From Mactra quadrangularis (lineage: Eukaryota; Mollusca; Bivalvia; Venerida; Mactridae), in the NCBI GenBank assembly GCA_025267735.1, contig CM046301.1:62949872-63013871 (forward strand): a DNA stretch of 64,000 bases, written 5' to 3'. The notes below the pieces were generated by a model that was not told the DNA's origin, made no database searches, and was given only the letters and a program-made list of their open reading frames with translations. Positions 1 to 12,530 of the stretch are shown in pieces. The translations under genes were made by a program, and so were the position numbers. The stretch's first letter is position 1. Each line of letters starts with the position of its first letter.

Positions 1-615
1 TCATCGACGTTTCTAGACAACTTAAGCATTATTGAACGCCTGCTGTCCAGAGAGTGCGCTCTTTCTGAAATGGTTTTCCATCTTGTACGATACTTGAAAG
101 CAGTGATATAATTATACAAATTGAAGTCACGTAATATAGGCCTACTTGTACGTACGTTCCCAATTATATTATATATTCATTCATATTTCATGACATTGAC
201 ATGGTACATGTACAAATAAAGATTTATACATAAAACATTACATATATAAAACATATAAAACAGCCGATAAAATTGCATGTTCAGTAAAATGAGAATGGTT
301 AATACAGGTATTTATTGTTGATAAGCAAATTCTAAGACAGAAATAAAAGAGGCATCGTTGCACTTGTCTGATTGAATTATTGAAAATCATGTCGACTACA
401 TTGGAATACAGGGATGGCACAAAAAAGGAATTCAATCCTTATTTCGATTGTAGTCCCTGTAATTAAATAAATTGACGAATACATCAAAATTCATCAGCAT
501 GAATAAGACGCTATAACATAAATATATTACAAACAAATATGGTGATGATTATTCACTATATAGACAATTATTTTGTCTGTTAGGTTTTACATGTTCTAAA
601 CTGCTCAAGAGCCAT
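1..615. other. AT-rich intergenic DNA, nothing recognised
   Basis: No exon-like reading frame, RNA gene or repeat structure is recognisable. The only open frames are short and rich in Phe, Ile and Tyr, as expected by chance in AT-rich DNA. Confidence 0.5.
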
Positions 616-1170
616 ATCAACGACGAACTAAAGCAAACAAGAACTATAGTAACTTAGAACAATATCTACCAAAAACGATAGCAACCATTAACTAAAGCAA
701 ACAAGAACTATAGTAACTTAGAAAAATATCTACCAAAAACGATAGCAACCACTAACTAAAGCAACCAAGAACTATAGCAACCACGAACTATATCATCCAA
801 GAACGATAGCAACCAATAAATTTGGAAACCAAGAACAATAGCAACCACGAACTATAGCAACCACAAACTATAGCAACCACGAACTATAGCAACCACAAAC
901 TATAGCAACAACGAACTATAGCAACCAAGAACTATAGCATCCAAAAACTATATCAACAAAAAACTATATCAAGCAAGAACAATAGCAACAACGAACTAAG
1001 CAAACATGAACTATAGCATCCAAGAACTATAGCAACCAGGAACTATAGCAACCAGAAACTAAAGTAACCACGAAATACAGCAACCATGAGCTATAAAAAT
1101 CATGAACTATAGCAACCATGAACTATGGCAACCAGGAACTAAAGCAACTATTACCTGAAGTAACCACGAT
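616..1170. repeat. Minisatellite, about 16-bp unit
   Basis: Degenerate tandem copies of a unit close to ACTATAGCAACCACGA, with variants in which AACC becomes AACA or ATCC. Roughly 30 copies are visible. Copies are cleanest around 830-930 and decay toward both ends. A longer direct duplication (ACTAAAGCAAACAAGAACTA and following bases) is seen near 630-760. Confidence 0.85.
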
Positions 1171-1875
1171 ATAAAGCAACCAAGAACTTATTACTGTCAT
1201 GTGCTATAAATCATTACCAGTACAACATTCCTTGATACTGTTACAGCTGAATATTATGATTATTGATTTGATGACAGAGATCTATGAATTTAACATGCAA
1301 CGACTATATTAATTAAAACGTAATGTACTGACTCTGAGGGATTATTTGCAGAATAAAGTTTTATAATTATTCGTATTAATATCGATTCGACATTCCATTT
1401 CAGGGACATTAAAAATAGTTTTCCAGGGAAGGGAATTCTACCAGAGCTAAGAGTCCAGATATTCAATTTCATTTTGAATCGCGTTTTCACCATGTTTGTA
1501 ATTATTTTGACATTTTCATTTTGGGTCCAGGTTTGCTGATTACGAATGAATTCATCGACCTATTGATTCTACATAGTAACAAAAGGATGTAAATTAAATG
1601 CTCAAAAACAATTCTAAATGAAATATTTTGTAAAAAAACAAAATAATATTACGTTTAAATGAAATAATAGTAATGTATAATATAATTAATTGTAAAAATA
1701 AAAAGAGCATTTAAAATGTAACTTTAGGGGCTCCATATGATATATATCAGCCACAATAGATATTCAAGATAATGATCTTAAGATGTTAACTTGGCTTATC
1801 TAATATGTTTACGTACATAAGCAATCAATAAATACTCCAGCCCTGCGTTCAGTAACTACTGTAAGCTAACGTTAC
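1171..1875. other. AT-rich intergenic DNA, nothing recognised
   Basis: No supported gene or repeat. A short minus-strand open frame (1290-1493) has no recognisable protein features. Confidence 0.45.
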
Positions 1876-2010
1876 GAGTACGGGAGAACTCAACCCGAAG
1901 ACAACTCAACCCGTGCAAAACTCAACTGAAAGTTGAGACAACTCAATCTGTTAACAGAAGATTGAGTTGTCTCGGGTTGAGTTGTCTATGGGTTGAGTGG
2001 TTCCGACACT
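1876..2010. repeat. Inverted repeats of a GGGTTGAGTTGTCT motif
   Basis: Several copies of AACTCAACCCG on the plus strand are followed by several reverse-complement copies (GGGTTGAGTTGTC), giving a hairpin-capable fold-back of about 130 bp. Degenerate copies of the same motif recur at 32710-32795, so this is a dispersed element, probably a MITE. Confidence 0.6.
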
Positions 2011-2012
2011 TC

Positions 2013-2050
2013 CATTACGGAACGTTTTGGAACGTTCAAGGTAACTGAAC
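2013..2050. repeat. Solo end of the 62.1-kb fold-back element
   Basis: The segment CATTACGGAACGTTTTGGAA and the following GTAACTGAAC closely match the right arm of the fold-back at 62139-62443. Only one arm is present here, so it is a fragment. Confidence 0.55.
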
Positions 2051-3490
2051 ACGCTGCTGGTGGGCAATTGGTTGTACGGCTAAATCAATTACCGTCTACT
2101 ATTAGTACATGTATGTAGATAGACTTTAAATGTCATCCAATTAAATCTACGCAATAACTTAAACACAATGGCCTTAATTATACATTGGCTTGTTCAAGTA
2201 TACATGTAAATTATGTTGTCTGGTTCCCATTCGTACTTTAACAGGTAAAAGTACGTCAGGCAAAGCATGGTCATGGCTGCGCCCGATGTAATGAATTAGG
2301 TATTGATATTGGATAATTATGTTTTCAAATGAACATTTCTCACTACACAGGCTTAAACCAAAGGATCATTGTACAAGAATTACAGTGGATACTTTTTTTA
2401 GTTGTTCGGTTACATGTATGCTAAATAAAGTATCCGATATTCTAACGAGACTAATCCACGTCCGAATTGTGTTTACTTGAAACATGTTTTTGTTAATCCT
2501 TCGCTAAACATACGTGTAATCAGAAAAATCGAAATCGAATGACCTATAATACCGAACTCCAACTTAAGTAACTACATGTGTATCGTCAGCAAATGATCAT
2601 GCAAGATTAGGAAAACTTAATACCTGAATAATAACTGAGGAGGCCGCCATGATTACGGCTTGCCTGACCCGATAACGATAGTGGTAAGAGGCAGGTTATC
2701 CAGACTATAAATTATGTAGATATATACATCTTTAGTTTAACTATAAGGTACAATGAGCATATTTTTACATTGTCTGTATTTTTAAGTAAGAGGACAATTT
2801 AAACATCGTAGATATACAATATTCAAATGACCCTTTTACTGTTATGTTGTCTTAATGGTCATTGATATATGCATTTACAAGATATATAATCTGGAAACCA
2901 CATTTAAGCCAGTGTTTACCCAGACCGGGCAAATACACAACAAATTCATGGAAATGCATATTTTGATCAATCAATTTATTGCCAATTTTTGATAGAATGG
3001 TATACAATGGACAATAAGTTTATAATGAGAAAGAATACGGTTAGACTAGCCTCAGTTTTTTTCAGTACTTTGATTGGAATCTTTGAGATGCGGAAATCCC
3101 TACTATATTAACAAACATGGTTCCTGCTATTCTGCTAATTAGCATCAATACAACTTAAAGAAGTCTTCCCCATCACAAATGAGGAAGATTATAAATACAT
3201 GAATATACAATAAAACTGGACCAGCTGTCAATTTTATACACTTTTATAACTAAGAGATACATACCAAAACGCTTCATTGTTTCGCTAGAAGTACCGTACA
3301 ATGTCTAAGTAACGCATCATGCATTTATGTAAACAAAAACTTTATTTCAACAGAATCCACATTAATTGAATTTTGAAATTTCCAACAGAAATCATGTCAC
3401 AGCTACTCCCTATCCTTAGCATGTCTAAGGTGTATAACAGTATTTGCACAGAAAATTAGCAAGATGTCCCGAATGTACATTTGTAATTAA
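2051..3490. other. Intergenic DNA, nothing recognised
   Basis: AT-rich sequence with no exon-like frame, RNA gene or clear repeat that I can support. Confidence 0.4.
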
Positions 3491-3493
3491 ATG

Positions 3494-3615
3494 CACAGGA
3501 GCTTGACATTCTGTATCATTGTTAGAAACATTTCCTCCCTCTCATAAATTTATAATAAAAACAGTTAAGGATGGAAAGTTTCAAACTACCGTACACAGAA
3601 TGTCAAGCTCCTGTG
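3494..3615. repeat. Hairpin with 21-bp perfect arms
   Basis: CACAGGAGCTTGACATTCTG and its next base at 3494-3514 are exactly reverse-complemented at 3595-3615, with an 80-bp AT-rich loop. Probably the termini of a small MITE. Confidence 0.7.
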
Positions 3616-3733
3616 ATACATGTATAATATTTGCTTAGTATGTAGCAAATGTAAATAATACATATATAGCGCCCTGCAGACAATATGACATTAGTTGTGT
3701 GATCTTTTATCCGAAGTTGGTTTCTACTTTTAA

Positions 3734-4416
3734 TGGGATATACAGGCAAAAGTTCAACTTCATACTTCCTAATTTTGAATTATATTTTTTATTACTGGGA
3801 ATGCAACAGACACACTGTTATATTACTTGGCAAAATGTTTCTTTATTTTCTCGTAATATTAGGGGTGTTTCCTAACTAGACCCACGTGGGTCAGGTTAGC
3901 TAAAAATAAATAGTGTTAATATATGTATTTTCTGATGAGAAGATACTAGAGCTTGTTATTGTGCAACATAAATATAATTCTATTAAAAATATATCCTAAC
4001 CGCCTAAGAATGTTGAAAAGACAAGAAGCGACCAGTGAAAATGTTTAATTTCAGCAAGTACGACATATAACAAATCTATAAATAGCTTGGTGATTCCCTC
4101 AGTATCCTACTTTCGTTTTCAACAATGTGTATGCCACATGTTTTGATTCGCTCAGTTGAATGTTATTGTCTATTTTTTCTAAACTGTCAAAGTAGGAATA
4201 ATTTCACGGTGATTGATTACACACTATCACAATACCATGGGTGTAAAATAAAGAGCACGAAGTCACCATGAAATTATTCATGTTTTGTCAGTTGAGAAAA
4301 AACGAACTATGTAAGTGACAAATGTTTTAGTAAGTGATTTCTTACGTTCTTAATTCTGTTTTAAAGACTAAACTTGGTTCTATACTTTTAGTACATTCAT
4401 TTGCCTGTATATCCCT
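3734..4416. mobile_element. TTAA-flanked MITE carrying a nested MITE
   Basis: The left end reads TGGGATATACAGGCAAA and the right end is its reverse complement with one terminal mismatch. Both are bordered by TTAA (3730-3733 and 4417-4420), the target duplication expected of piggyBac-type elements. The interior has no coding sequence and contains the TA-flanked MITE at 4166-4307, which therefore inserted later. The piggyBac assignment rests only on TTAA and is tentative. Confidence 0.55.
4166..4307. mobile_element. TA-flanked MITE, family with TTTTTTCT..AACTGTC ends
   Basis: Imperfect inverted ends (TTTTTTCTAAACTGTCAAAG on the left; the complement of GTCAGTTGAGAAAAAACGAA on the right) bracket an inner inverted pair around AATTTCACGGTGATT. 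TA dinucleotides at 4164-4165 and 4308-4309 suit a Tc1/mariner-type target duplication. Other copies lie at 61466-61712 and, split by a LINE, at 35272-35367 with 39652-39677. Confidence 0.7.
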
Positions 4417-4666
4417 TTAATTCAACGTTTTCATACATAGACTAGTGGTCTACATTGCGTGAAAATTACCTAGAAATGTTATCTTTGTGATATATGAAGG
4501 TAGGTCTGTGCAGTTAATTATATACATATAAAAGCTGGGTCATTGAATTATTTATGTTGTCTAGCAATCTGTCTTTTAAATTAGCTTTTATTGACTGGAG
4601 AAGATAAGTATGTATGTACTATCAAGCTGATTTAATTGTTTTACGTAAATTTAATCAATCTTGTTC

Positions 4667-4944
4667 TTTATTTAGTTTATTTTAGTGGAGTTAACGCCGT
4701 GTCAATACAGCTTTAGGTCATTTTACGGCGTCCAGCGCACCTAACCTAGCTTTCCTGGATCATTGTCTAACCAGTACTCACCTACCCTTCCACAAGGCCT
4801 GAAACTTCTCCATATTATCTAATCAATGGAGAAAAATCGACATTATTGTCAAATTTTCATGGAAGGGTATAACCTCCCCGGGTGGGCTCGGGCTCGAGTA
4901 TCCAAATCCCGGCGCGCTACCAACTTCGCTATCGACCCGGGTTT
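4667..4944 (-). mobile_element. tRNA-derived SINE, family A copy 1
   Basis: Read on the minus strand, the element starts with a tRNA-like head: a box-A-like part beginning at the CCCGGGTCGATAGCG end and a decayed box B. A family-specific body and an (AATAAA)-type tail follow. The direct repeat CAATCTTGTTC flanks it exactly (4656-4666 and 4945-4955). Full relatives lie at 25168-25465 and 40222-40512. Box B is disrupted in this copy, so it is probably not transcribable by RNA polymerase III. Confidence 0.85.
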
Positions 4945-4955
4945 CAATCTTGTTC

Positions 4956-5768
4956 ATTCTTATCAATGCTAATATAATAGGGGTGTAGCCACACAGAGCC
5001 AGCATGGTCACGAATCAAAGACACTATATACAAATGTAATTTGTATTTGGTATATTACTAATAATGGTAATTTAGTTAAACATTCAGTTGAATTTCTCCA
5101 TCATAACTTATTTTATCTCACAGATTTATACATGCACGCGTAGCTAAGGCTTTGCTCTTTCAAATGACACCAACATATTTTGCATACATGGAGTAGTAAG
5201 GTTGTAGGCTGATTTCAAATATCAAGCCTTTGTGTGCTAACCAATTCACAAGTTAATATTGCAATAGGAGTTCTGACGGTTTTAACCAGCTCTTGAAAGT
5301 TGACAAAATTCTCATGGATTTAAACGAGCTATATAGGAATGGTCTTCATAGGACAACGTTGCAATATCTTATATCTGTTTTCTATAATCTGAGTGATATA
5401 ACCCTAGTCTAGTCTTCTATAACATTTTTTGAATACATCTACCAAATTACCTGAGTCAACACAGTAGATAGGCTCTTACACTCCCCTAGCTCAGTGAATA
5501 TACTACAAAGAGAACATGTGGAACTTTAGAGGAATGCAAAGGCGAGTAGTGGGCTCCGTGCGTGGACTGGCTCTCAGTTCCGACTCCTATCTGCCCTACA
5601 TACAGTTAGGAGCTGTCTTATATATAGTACAGCTACTACATGCCTGGGTGCCATAGTCAAACTAACGTTTCTAAATACATGTAATGTAATTACATTTCAT
5701 AGTCTGAGTTTCATGCTTACACATGTTCACCGACTTTACAGCAATTTACCTGGTCACTGGCTACTGGT
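4956..5768. other. Intergenic DNA, nothing recognised
   Basis: No supported gene. A higher-GC stretch near 5530-5650 has no sustained reading frame on either strand. Confidence 0.4.
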
Positions 5769-5769
5769 A

Positions 5770-6000
5770 TCTATCTATCAATCTCCCTGGGGAGTCTTTT
5801 TACTCCGCTTATTAGTGCAGCCGACAAATTGGCGCAGCGGAATTATACCACCCTCGCAGGTACCCATTTACACCTGGGTGGAGTGAAGCAATCGCAGGTA
5901 AATTTCTTGCTCAAGGAAATTAGCAGTGCCCCTTGTGGGATTCGAACCCAGGACTTCTCGATCCTTAAGCGCGCGTCCTACCACTGGGCCACTGCTCCTA
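5770..6000 (-). mobile_element. tRNA-derived SINE with V-type core (RUDI-like)
   Basis: On the minus strand: box A (TGGCCCAGTGGTAGGACGC) and box B (GGGTTCGAATCCC) in a tRNA-like head, then a core containing TTTCCTTGAGCAAGAAATTT. That core resembles the conserved central domain of V-SINEs, a superfamily whose RUDI member is known across molluscs. It ends in a (GATA)n-like tail near 5780. Relatives here: 17230-17376 and 49060-49235. Confidence 0.75.
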
Positions 6001-7465
6001 CATACATCCATTTGGTGTACATATTATGACTTCATACCCATAGACCAACAATTATCTAGTACAGTATTTTATCACCCGTCCAGACAAGCATGTTGCTGGT
6101 TATTGAAGTGCATACAATATTTAACTCCACTAAATGATCAGTGGTTATATCATAATCTGGCCATGAGTTCTAGTTTTTGTGTAACTCATAACTCATCCTC
6201 CAACTCCTTAGATATTCAGGTTACACACCATTAAATAAAATCCTTTGTTGTATATAAAGTCTCATTTTCAATGTCAAATTACAGTATGACCTAGGGGTGT
6301 TAGATACCCCATGTATTTATGCTGAAAAATCTAGCTATTCCGCACAAAATGATCAGTATTAGAAAAAAGTTACGATACTTATAAGAAAATAAAATTCGAT
6401 TGAAAGTTCCTACCATAAAAACATCCATGTTTTTCATTCATCACAAACCATACTGAGTTAGCCCCCCTTTAACCACTCTTCGCGAGCAAACAAAGTAGAT
6501 CCATTGATTTTTTGCCAAGTTTCATAGGAAAAGCACTGCCAAAGACATACATACTCTTCAATATAAAAAAGCACCCCAAATGAGGACACCAGGTACTCTC
6601 AAATAATGAATATGTTGCATGTCACACTTTCTTTTTCCAGCAAATTACAACTTCCGGTGATCATTTAGTGGTGTGTAATCTTCATGGATTTCAAATAGAG
6701 GTGCGCGGTATTACCAGTAAACTGGTAACCATGGTTTTTCATCTCACGGTACAATACCGCTGTATTTTCGGAAATACCAGTATTGAATAACTTAACTTTC
6801 TTTCTGGTAAGCGAGCAGTACCAGTGAACGAGTCGTGCCCGTGATTTTGGTTTTTCAGGTTATATATGTCAGCAGGGGTACCCAGCTCTAATTTTAAAAT
6901 ATATAAATAATTTTATATTTGAAAGAATAAAGTTTTTATTAAATTATAAATAAATCTTTATAACAAGTAACAATACACAAAAATACAATCTTTAAACTAT
7001 TTACAACAAATCTTATAATTCAATTTGTATATACATTGACATTATCTTACAAGTTTTTTTTCAAAAACAGTTGATACATTTTGATCAAATTGTGGCATAT
7101 ATCTTTATCAGTACATCTACTTATATCTTTTCACAGGCAGCTGACAACTTCTACATACAGATGCAAGGAAATATTATTACTGAACATTTAGGAATGGGTA
7201 TAATCAACCATTATGAGAAAATAAGCCCAGTTCTCTTGATTCCTAGTTGTGAATGCTCAGACCACATCACTACTTATATACATTGACTATGAGTTGTATA
7301 TTTACATACAGTATTTGTTAGTTATATTTTATGAACAGGTTTTTTTATAATACACTGTAATTCTTAATCAAAAGTTTCGGAAATTTCTATTCCTGAGAAT
7401 TATTACAAAGTAGTAATGTTAACACAATTATAAGTTATTTTGTGACTAGTTGGTCTATTTATGAA
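6001..7465. other. Intergenic DNA with a short palindrome at 6711-6728
   Basis: The only structure noted is TTACCAGTAAACTGGTAA, a near-perfect palindrome, in a GC-richer patch (6700-6860) with several short inverted motifs built on ACCAGT and ACCG, possibly a decayed MITE. The rest is AT-rich with no exon-like frame. Confidence 0.4.
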
Positions 7466-7470
7466 AAAAA

Positions 7471-8465
7471 AATACTGAAGTGTGTAATATAAATCTGACC
7501 AAAATGTAGACACTGAAGTGTGTAATATAATTCTGACCAAAATGTAGACACTAAAATGTGTAATATAATTCTGACCAAAATGTAAACACTGAAGTGTGTA
7601 ATATAATTCTGACCAAAATGTAGCACTGAAGTGTGTAATATAAGTCTGACCAAAATGTAGCACTGAAGTGTGTAATATAATTCTGACCAAAATGTAGACA
7701 CTGAAGTATGTAATATAATTCTGACCAAAAATGTAGACACTGAATTGTGTAATATAATTCTGACCAAAATGTAGCACTGAAGTGTGTAATATAATTCTGA
7801 CCAAAATGTAGCACTTCAGTGTGTAATATAATTCTGACCAAAATGTAGATACTGAAGTGTGTAATATAATTCTGACCAATATATAGACACTGAAGCGTGT
7901 AATATAATTCTGACCAAAAAATGTAGACACTGAAGTGTGTAATATAATTCTGACCAAAATGTAGCCCTGAAGTGTGTAATATAATTCTGACCAAAATGTA
8001 GACACTGAAGCGTGTAATATAATTCTGACCAAAAAGTAGACACTGAAGCTTGTAATATAATTCTGACCAAAATGTAGACACTAAAGTGTGTAATATAATT
8101 CTGACCAAAATGTAGACACATAAGTGTGTAATATAATTTTGACCAAAATGTAGACACTGAAGTGTGTAATATAATTTCAACCAAAATGTAGACACTGAAG
8201 TGTGTAATATAATTCTGATCAAAATGTAGACAGTGAGATATGTGATATAATTTTGACCAAAATGTAGACACTGAAGTGGTTATATAATTCTGACCAAAAT
8301 GTAGACACTGAAGTCTGTAATACAATTTTAAACCAAAATGTAGACACTGAAGTGTGTAAAATAATTGTGACCAAAATGTAGACACTGAAGTGTGTGATAT
8401 AATTTCGACCACAGTGTAGATATGGAAAAGTGTAATATATTTTTGACTGAAGTGTGTAATCTGTC
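7471..8465. repeat. 38-bp satellite array, about 26 copies
   Basis: Head-to-tail units centred on CACTGAAGTGTGTAATATAA and TTCTGACCAAAATGTAGA, period 38 bp. Some units are 36 bp (missing AC after TAG) and a few gain an A. Units are highly similar in the middle and decay at the right end (8400-8465). The minus strand is open through most of the array in all three frames (up to 223 codons) because neither the unit nor its frame-shifted readings contain stops. This is a property of the repeat rather than evidence of a gene. Confidence 0.95.
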
Positions 8466-9570
8466 TAATGTAAATAAGCTATATGTGTACATGTATTGTA
8501 TATCAATACTAGATACTATTCTAATAATTGTTATAATTAAAACACAAGAATTAAAGTACGAATAGTTAGACATTATTGATCAAAGTGAGATTCTATAAAA
8601 TGCACCAGGGAGTAAGCACTAAAGCTATTTTAATCATTATTAATTATCAAGGATCCTAGATCAGGAAACATGATAACTTCTGATCTACAAAAACTGTACA
8701 AAGGATGGATTATATTAAATACGTGATATTTTATAATATATAATGATATACAGTAAGATTATAAAATAACTTATAGTGGTATCACAACAAACATGACTGT
8801 TTATGTTAACAAAACTTTATATACTTATTTTGTAATGAAACAAACATCCATAGTCTCGTGTAGCCATGGTAACCATAACATTTACTATCAATTAAAATTT
8901 ACAATAACATCATCTTCAATACTGTCTTAATGTATATATATTCAATGTTGTTTTTTTTACAATAAATTAACCGATATAGTTGACACAAAGTGCATAATGC
9001 ATACCCGTACACACTTATGCTAATCAAAACCAGGTACAATGTATAACTTTCTAGAATAACCCCATATCTCAGGAATTACATAGCATGAAATGAATGCTAT
9101 CTACCCCCAAAAGCACTAAGATGAGTAAATACATCCAAATATAGTGACATATTAAGATTTTGTTCAGCTATATGCAGATTATCCATTCATGTTAATTTTG
9201 ACCAGAAAAACTTGTTTAATAAGCCTTTAAATCACATGTCCTACCAATGTTACCAGTGTTCTACCCAGTAAACTAAGTCAAGGTAGTCTAGACAATATAC
9301 ACCCATTATCTGTTAAACAGGCAAAACTATCAACATATATATCTAGTCGATGAAATTAATGGGTGTCCTTTGCCGGGGACAACTACTTTTTACTTCAGCA
9401 ACCAAAATTCTACAAACAAGATATAGTGCTTGCTACTAAATTGACCTGTTAGGGCAACCACTTTCATATTCTAATTTTGTAGACTGTATACCATAACAGA
9501 TACACCTAACTAAAAGTACCTACATGTGACTAGTGATGGTTGTCACACAATATACACACATAATTATATA
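8466..9570. other. AT-rich intergenic DNA, nothing recognised
   Basis: No gene, RNA or repeat structure that I can support. Confidence 0.4.
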
Positions 9571-9574
9571 TATA

Positions 9575-9951
9575 CAGTACCCATAAAAAGTTTGGAGACA
9601 TTTTCAGATTGTAAGCCTATTGAATAGCTTTTAGCTAACATTTGATAACTGTTTATTTTGAAATGATTTGTAGTTTTGCATTATTTTTTGTGTGATCATA
9701 ATTATTATAACAGAGACAACAAAAATAGCATAAAAACTTTGTTATGGAAAATTATTTCAATAATCATGGTTTTGGAGGCTTTATGATGTCAGATGCTGAA
9801 TCTTATAAGTGTTGCATTCATGAAATTTGTTTTCATTTAATAACAAAACATATTACTTAAATATATTTAAAACATGTTTCTACAAAAGTAATCGTCAAAA
9901 TTCAAGAACTGTAGTAAATTTCTTTTGTCTCCATACTTTTGGTGGGTACAG
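9575..9951. mobile_element. TA-flanked Tc1/mariner-type MITE
   Basis: Left end CAGTACCCATAAAAAGTTTG continues to GGAGACA. The right end is TGTCTCCATACTTTTGGTGG continuing to GTACAG. The ends form an inverted repeat of about 27 bp with a few mismatches, with TA on each side (9573-9574, 9952-9953). The interior is AT-rich and non-coding, as expected for a non-autonomous derivative. Confidence 0.75.
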
Positions 9952-9953
9952 TA

Positions 9954-10639
9954 CAGTGTACAAGTATAGTGTACAATACATAATTAAATATAATTGATTT
10001 TTCTACAATGATATATTTACAATTGAAAGGCACAAACAATTCTGATTAAATAGAGTAATGAGACAAAGGGCCAAGAAAGCCATAAAAAGCTCACATGAAT
10101 TCACAAAGTTTTCGCAAATAAAAATTTTCTGTAGACATTTTATTACCACATTGTCACCCACTTCAATTTTTACCCAAATTTTGCAATGATTTTACACAAG
10201 TTTTTTTGACTTGGCCTAGTTTTTAATCTTAAAAGGCCCAATTTTCACTTATCTGAGATCTTATTCAAGTGAACATTTGAAAACATAGTATAATGATAAA
10301 ACTGTTGAAGACAGGCTCAAAAATGTTGCATTAAGATGGGCACACAAGAAAAAAGAAAGTTACAGATAAATTGGAACACACATTCCACACCATCAGAATA
10401 TCTCACCTTGAGGTAAATGTGAGGTGATAAATACATGGAGTTACCATAATATTAAATTTTGACAATTACAACATTAATACATAAATGTTTAAAAAAATAT
10501 AATATATTAACATCAAAGTTTTGATCACTCAAAAATAATTCTATATACATGTTCATACATACAAAAATAACAATAAACATCTTTGATTTTTTATTCTAAT
10601 AAATGTAGAATTAATATAACAAGTAAATCTGTGAGCTAA
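9954..10639. other. AT-rich intergenic DNA, nothing recognised
   Basis: No supported gene or repeat. Confidence 0.4.
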
Positions 10640-10880
10640 TGCTCACTAGTGATACCCCCGCCAAAATCTAAAAATATGCGACAAACAGGAAGTAGATGAG
10701 CAAGGAGCATGAAATCGCTTTACACCACATGGGACTATGGGATGAAGCAATATGCAAAGTATTAGGCTGCTGCATGTTATAGTTGCTGAGAAAACTGCGA
10801 CGGAAATTTTGTAATGGACGGACGGACGCACGGACAAGGGTAAAACAGTATACCCCCCTCTTCTTCGAAGCAGGGGTATA
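10640..10880. repeat. Dispersed repeat ending in GGACGGACGGAC tract and hairpin
   Basis: The element starts near GATACCCCCGCC and ends with a GGACGGACGCACGGAC tract followed by a hairpin (TATACCCCC ... GGGGTATA, around 10850-10880). The same plan (body, G/C/A-rich tract, terminal hairpin) is seen at 19210-24550 and 51120-51705. Helitron-like non-autonomous elements are a plausible explanation. Open frames of 75-87 codons inside it are not protein-like. Confidence 0.6.
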
Positions 10881-12270
10881 TGATATGGTACACATATCAA
10901 TGTTATCACAAAACTAGTCTATACATTAAATTAACAGGTCAGAGTATTCTTTTAAACTAAAGCAATAAAAACAGGAGTAATCCATTTACATATTTAAGGT
11001 AAATTGACAACCAGAATTCAAATATTTGGGTTATCCCCTGTGGTACAAATAAACTTTCATCATCACAATGAAAATATGAGTACAAAGAACAATAGAATTT
11101 AATCCATATTTTGTGCTTTCTAGTCCACCAATAATTAGTAACAAATTTTGTTTGTACCGCCTGTGCATCGACGGAAAAACCCATTATTTCAGTTCCAAAT
11201 TAGGTCTACATGTATACCTATTACTATTAGGTAATAAAAATGTAATGTTGAAGCGTTGAAGCATGTCATGTGAAATGTAATGCTGTGTAAATGACTAGGT
11301 TCCGGATAATGTCTTGCAAATGGATCTCATATCATCTGACATAAGATGAAATATAATAGACCCTTATTAAGGAGATAACCTTACTGAAACAAAGAAATAG
11401 TAAAATATAGCAATAACTAGAGTGAGTCATCTTATACCAATATATTGCACAGAAATGTAATTGACATGGACGAAAGAAATTTTAAATGTAAGGGAGATAA
11501 TCTATCTGTCATAGGTTTACACTATTTCATGTCCAAATTTTATACTTATACAAATACTGCATACAAAATAACAAAACGTGTTTTGGTAAACATTAAACAT
11601 AAGAAAATTCCTTTCAGGGGTAGGCAGTATTGAAAATAAAATTTGTGTAATTCATTTTAACAAAATTAGCATGGTTGATAAACTACCACCACTTGGTAAA
11701 TCATGCTTGTTATGGTAGAACGATTTCCATTACACCAACAACTAAGACACAAGTAAAACATATCACAATTGTTAATTTTAAAGTCATCCTGGGCATCACT
11801 CATCGTGGGTTAGTTCATTGTATTGTTATTATAAAAAGTGTTTTGCTTTTTTGTTTGAACTATCTATACTTATATAATTACAAACATAATAAAAACAGTT
11901 AATGTGTCCTAATCTTTGGGTTGAAATAAAAAGGTTTTGTGCTTCATGAGTACAAAAAAGGTTTTAAAAAATATATAAAATGCAATAAAAATGAGTATTT
12001 AATTGGAGCTAATTAATAGAAGAAAACTTTTCATACTAAATAAAAAATTATCAGTCAAAATGGAATTAAAGTTGTACATGATTTATATAAATGATACTAA
12101 TTGATATGAATGAGAAATGTATGAATCTATAACTGATAAGAGTTAGCACTTGCACTAGACTACAATTGCTACTCTCAAATTTGAGTGAGTGGTCACCTGA
12201 ATTAAACAATATCCTGATGTAAATCAGCAAAAAACCCAACCCAAACTATCTTCATTTCACATTTAGTATT
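10881..12270. other. AT-rich intergenic DNA, nothing recognised
   Basis: No exon-like coding sequence. Three short open frames here are composed mainly of Ile, Lys, Asn and Tyr and lack recognisable motifs. Confidence 0.4.
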
Positions 12271-12530
12271 GTGCGTAAAGTTTAACCCCGACCTGACCTT
12301 TATGCAAGAATATTCATTACATTGAATACAAATGTAGCATTAATGCTTGATTACACCGTGGTGGTGAGGATTATGTGTTGAAAATTAACGCACGAACATA
12401 CTTCTATAGTTTTACAATCGCTGCGGAAGTGTAGAATAGGCGTAGTACTGACTTTCGTCGGGATATGTGTAGATAATTATTAGATGCAAATGTGAAAAGT
12501 CAGATCGGGGTCAATTTTTAAGGCACTATA
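12271..12530. mobile_element. MITE of the GTGCGTA..TGACCCCGACCTGACC family, decayed copy
   Basis: The inverted ends (ACCCCGACCTGACCTTTATG on the left; GTCAGATCGGGGTCAATTTT on the right) match the better-preserved copy at 61854-62099, and the two align along their length. The ends have diverged more in this copy. Confidence 0.75.

Noticed and set aside
7403..8412. Overlapping minus-strand frames of 198-223 codons
   Set aside because: They are the 38-bp satellite read in three frames; the peptide is periodic and low in complexity, and the frame start and stop fall at random in monomers.
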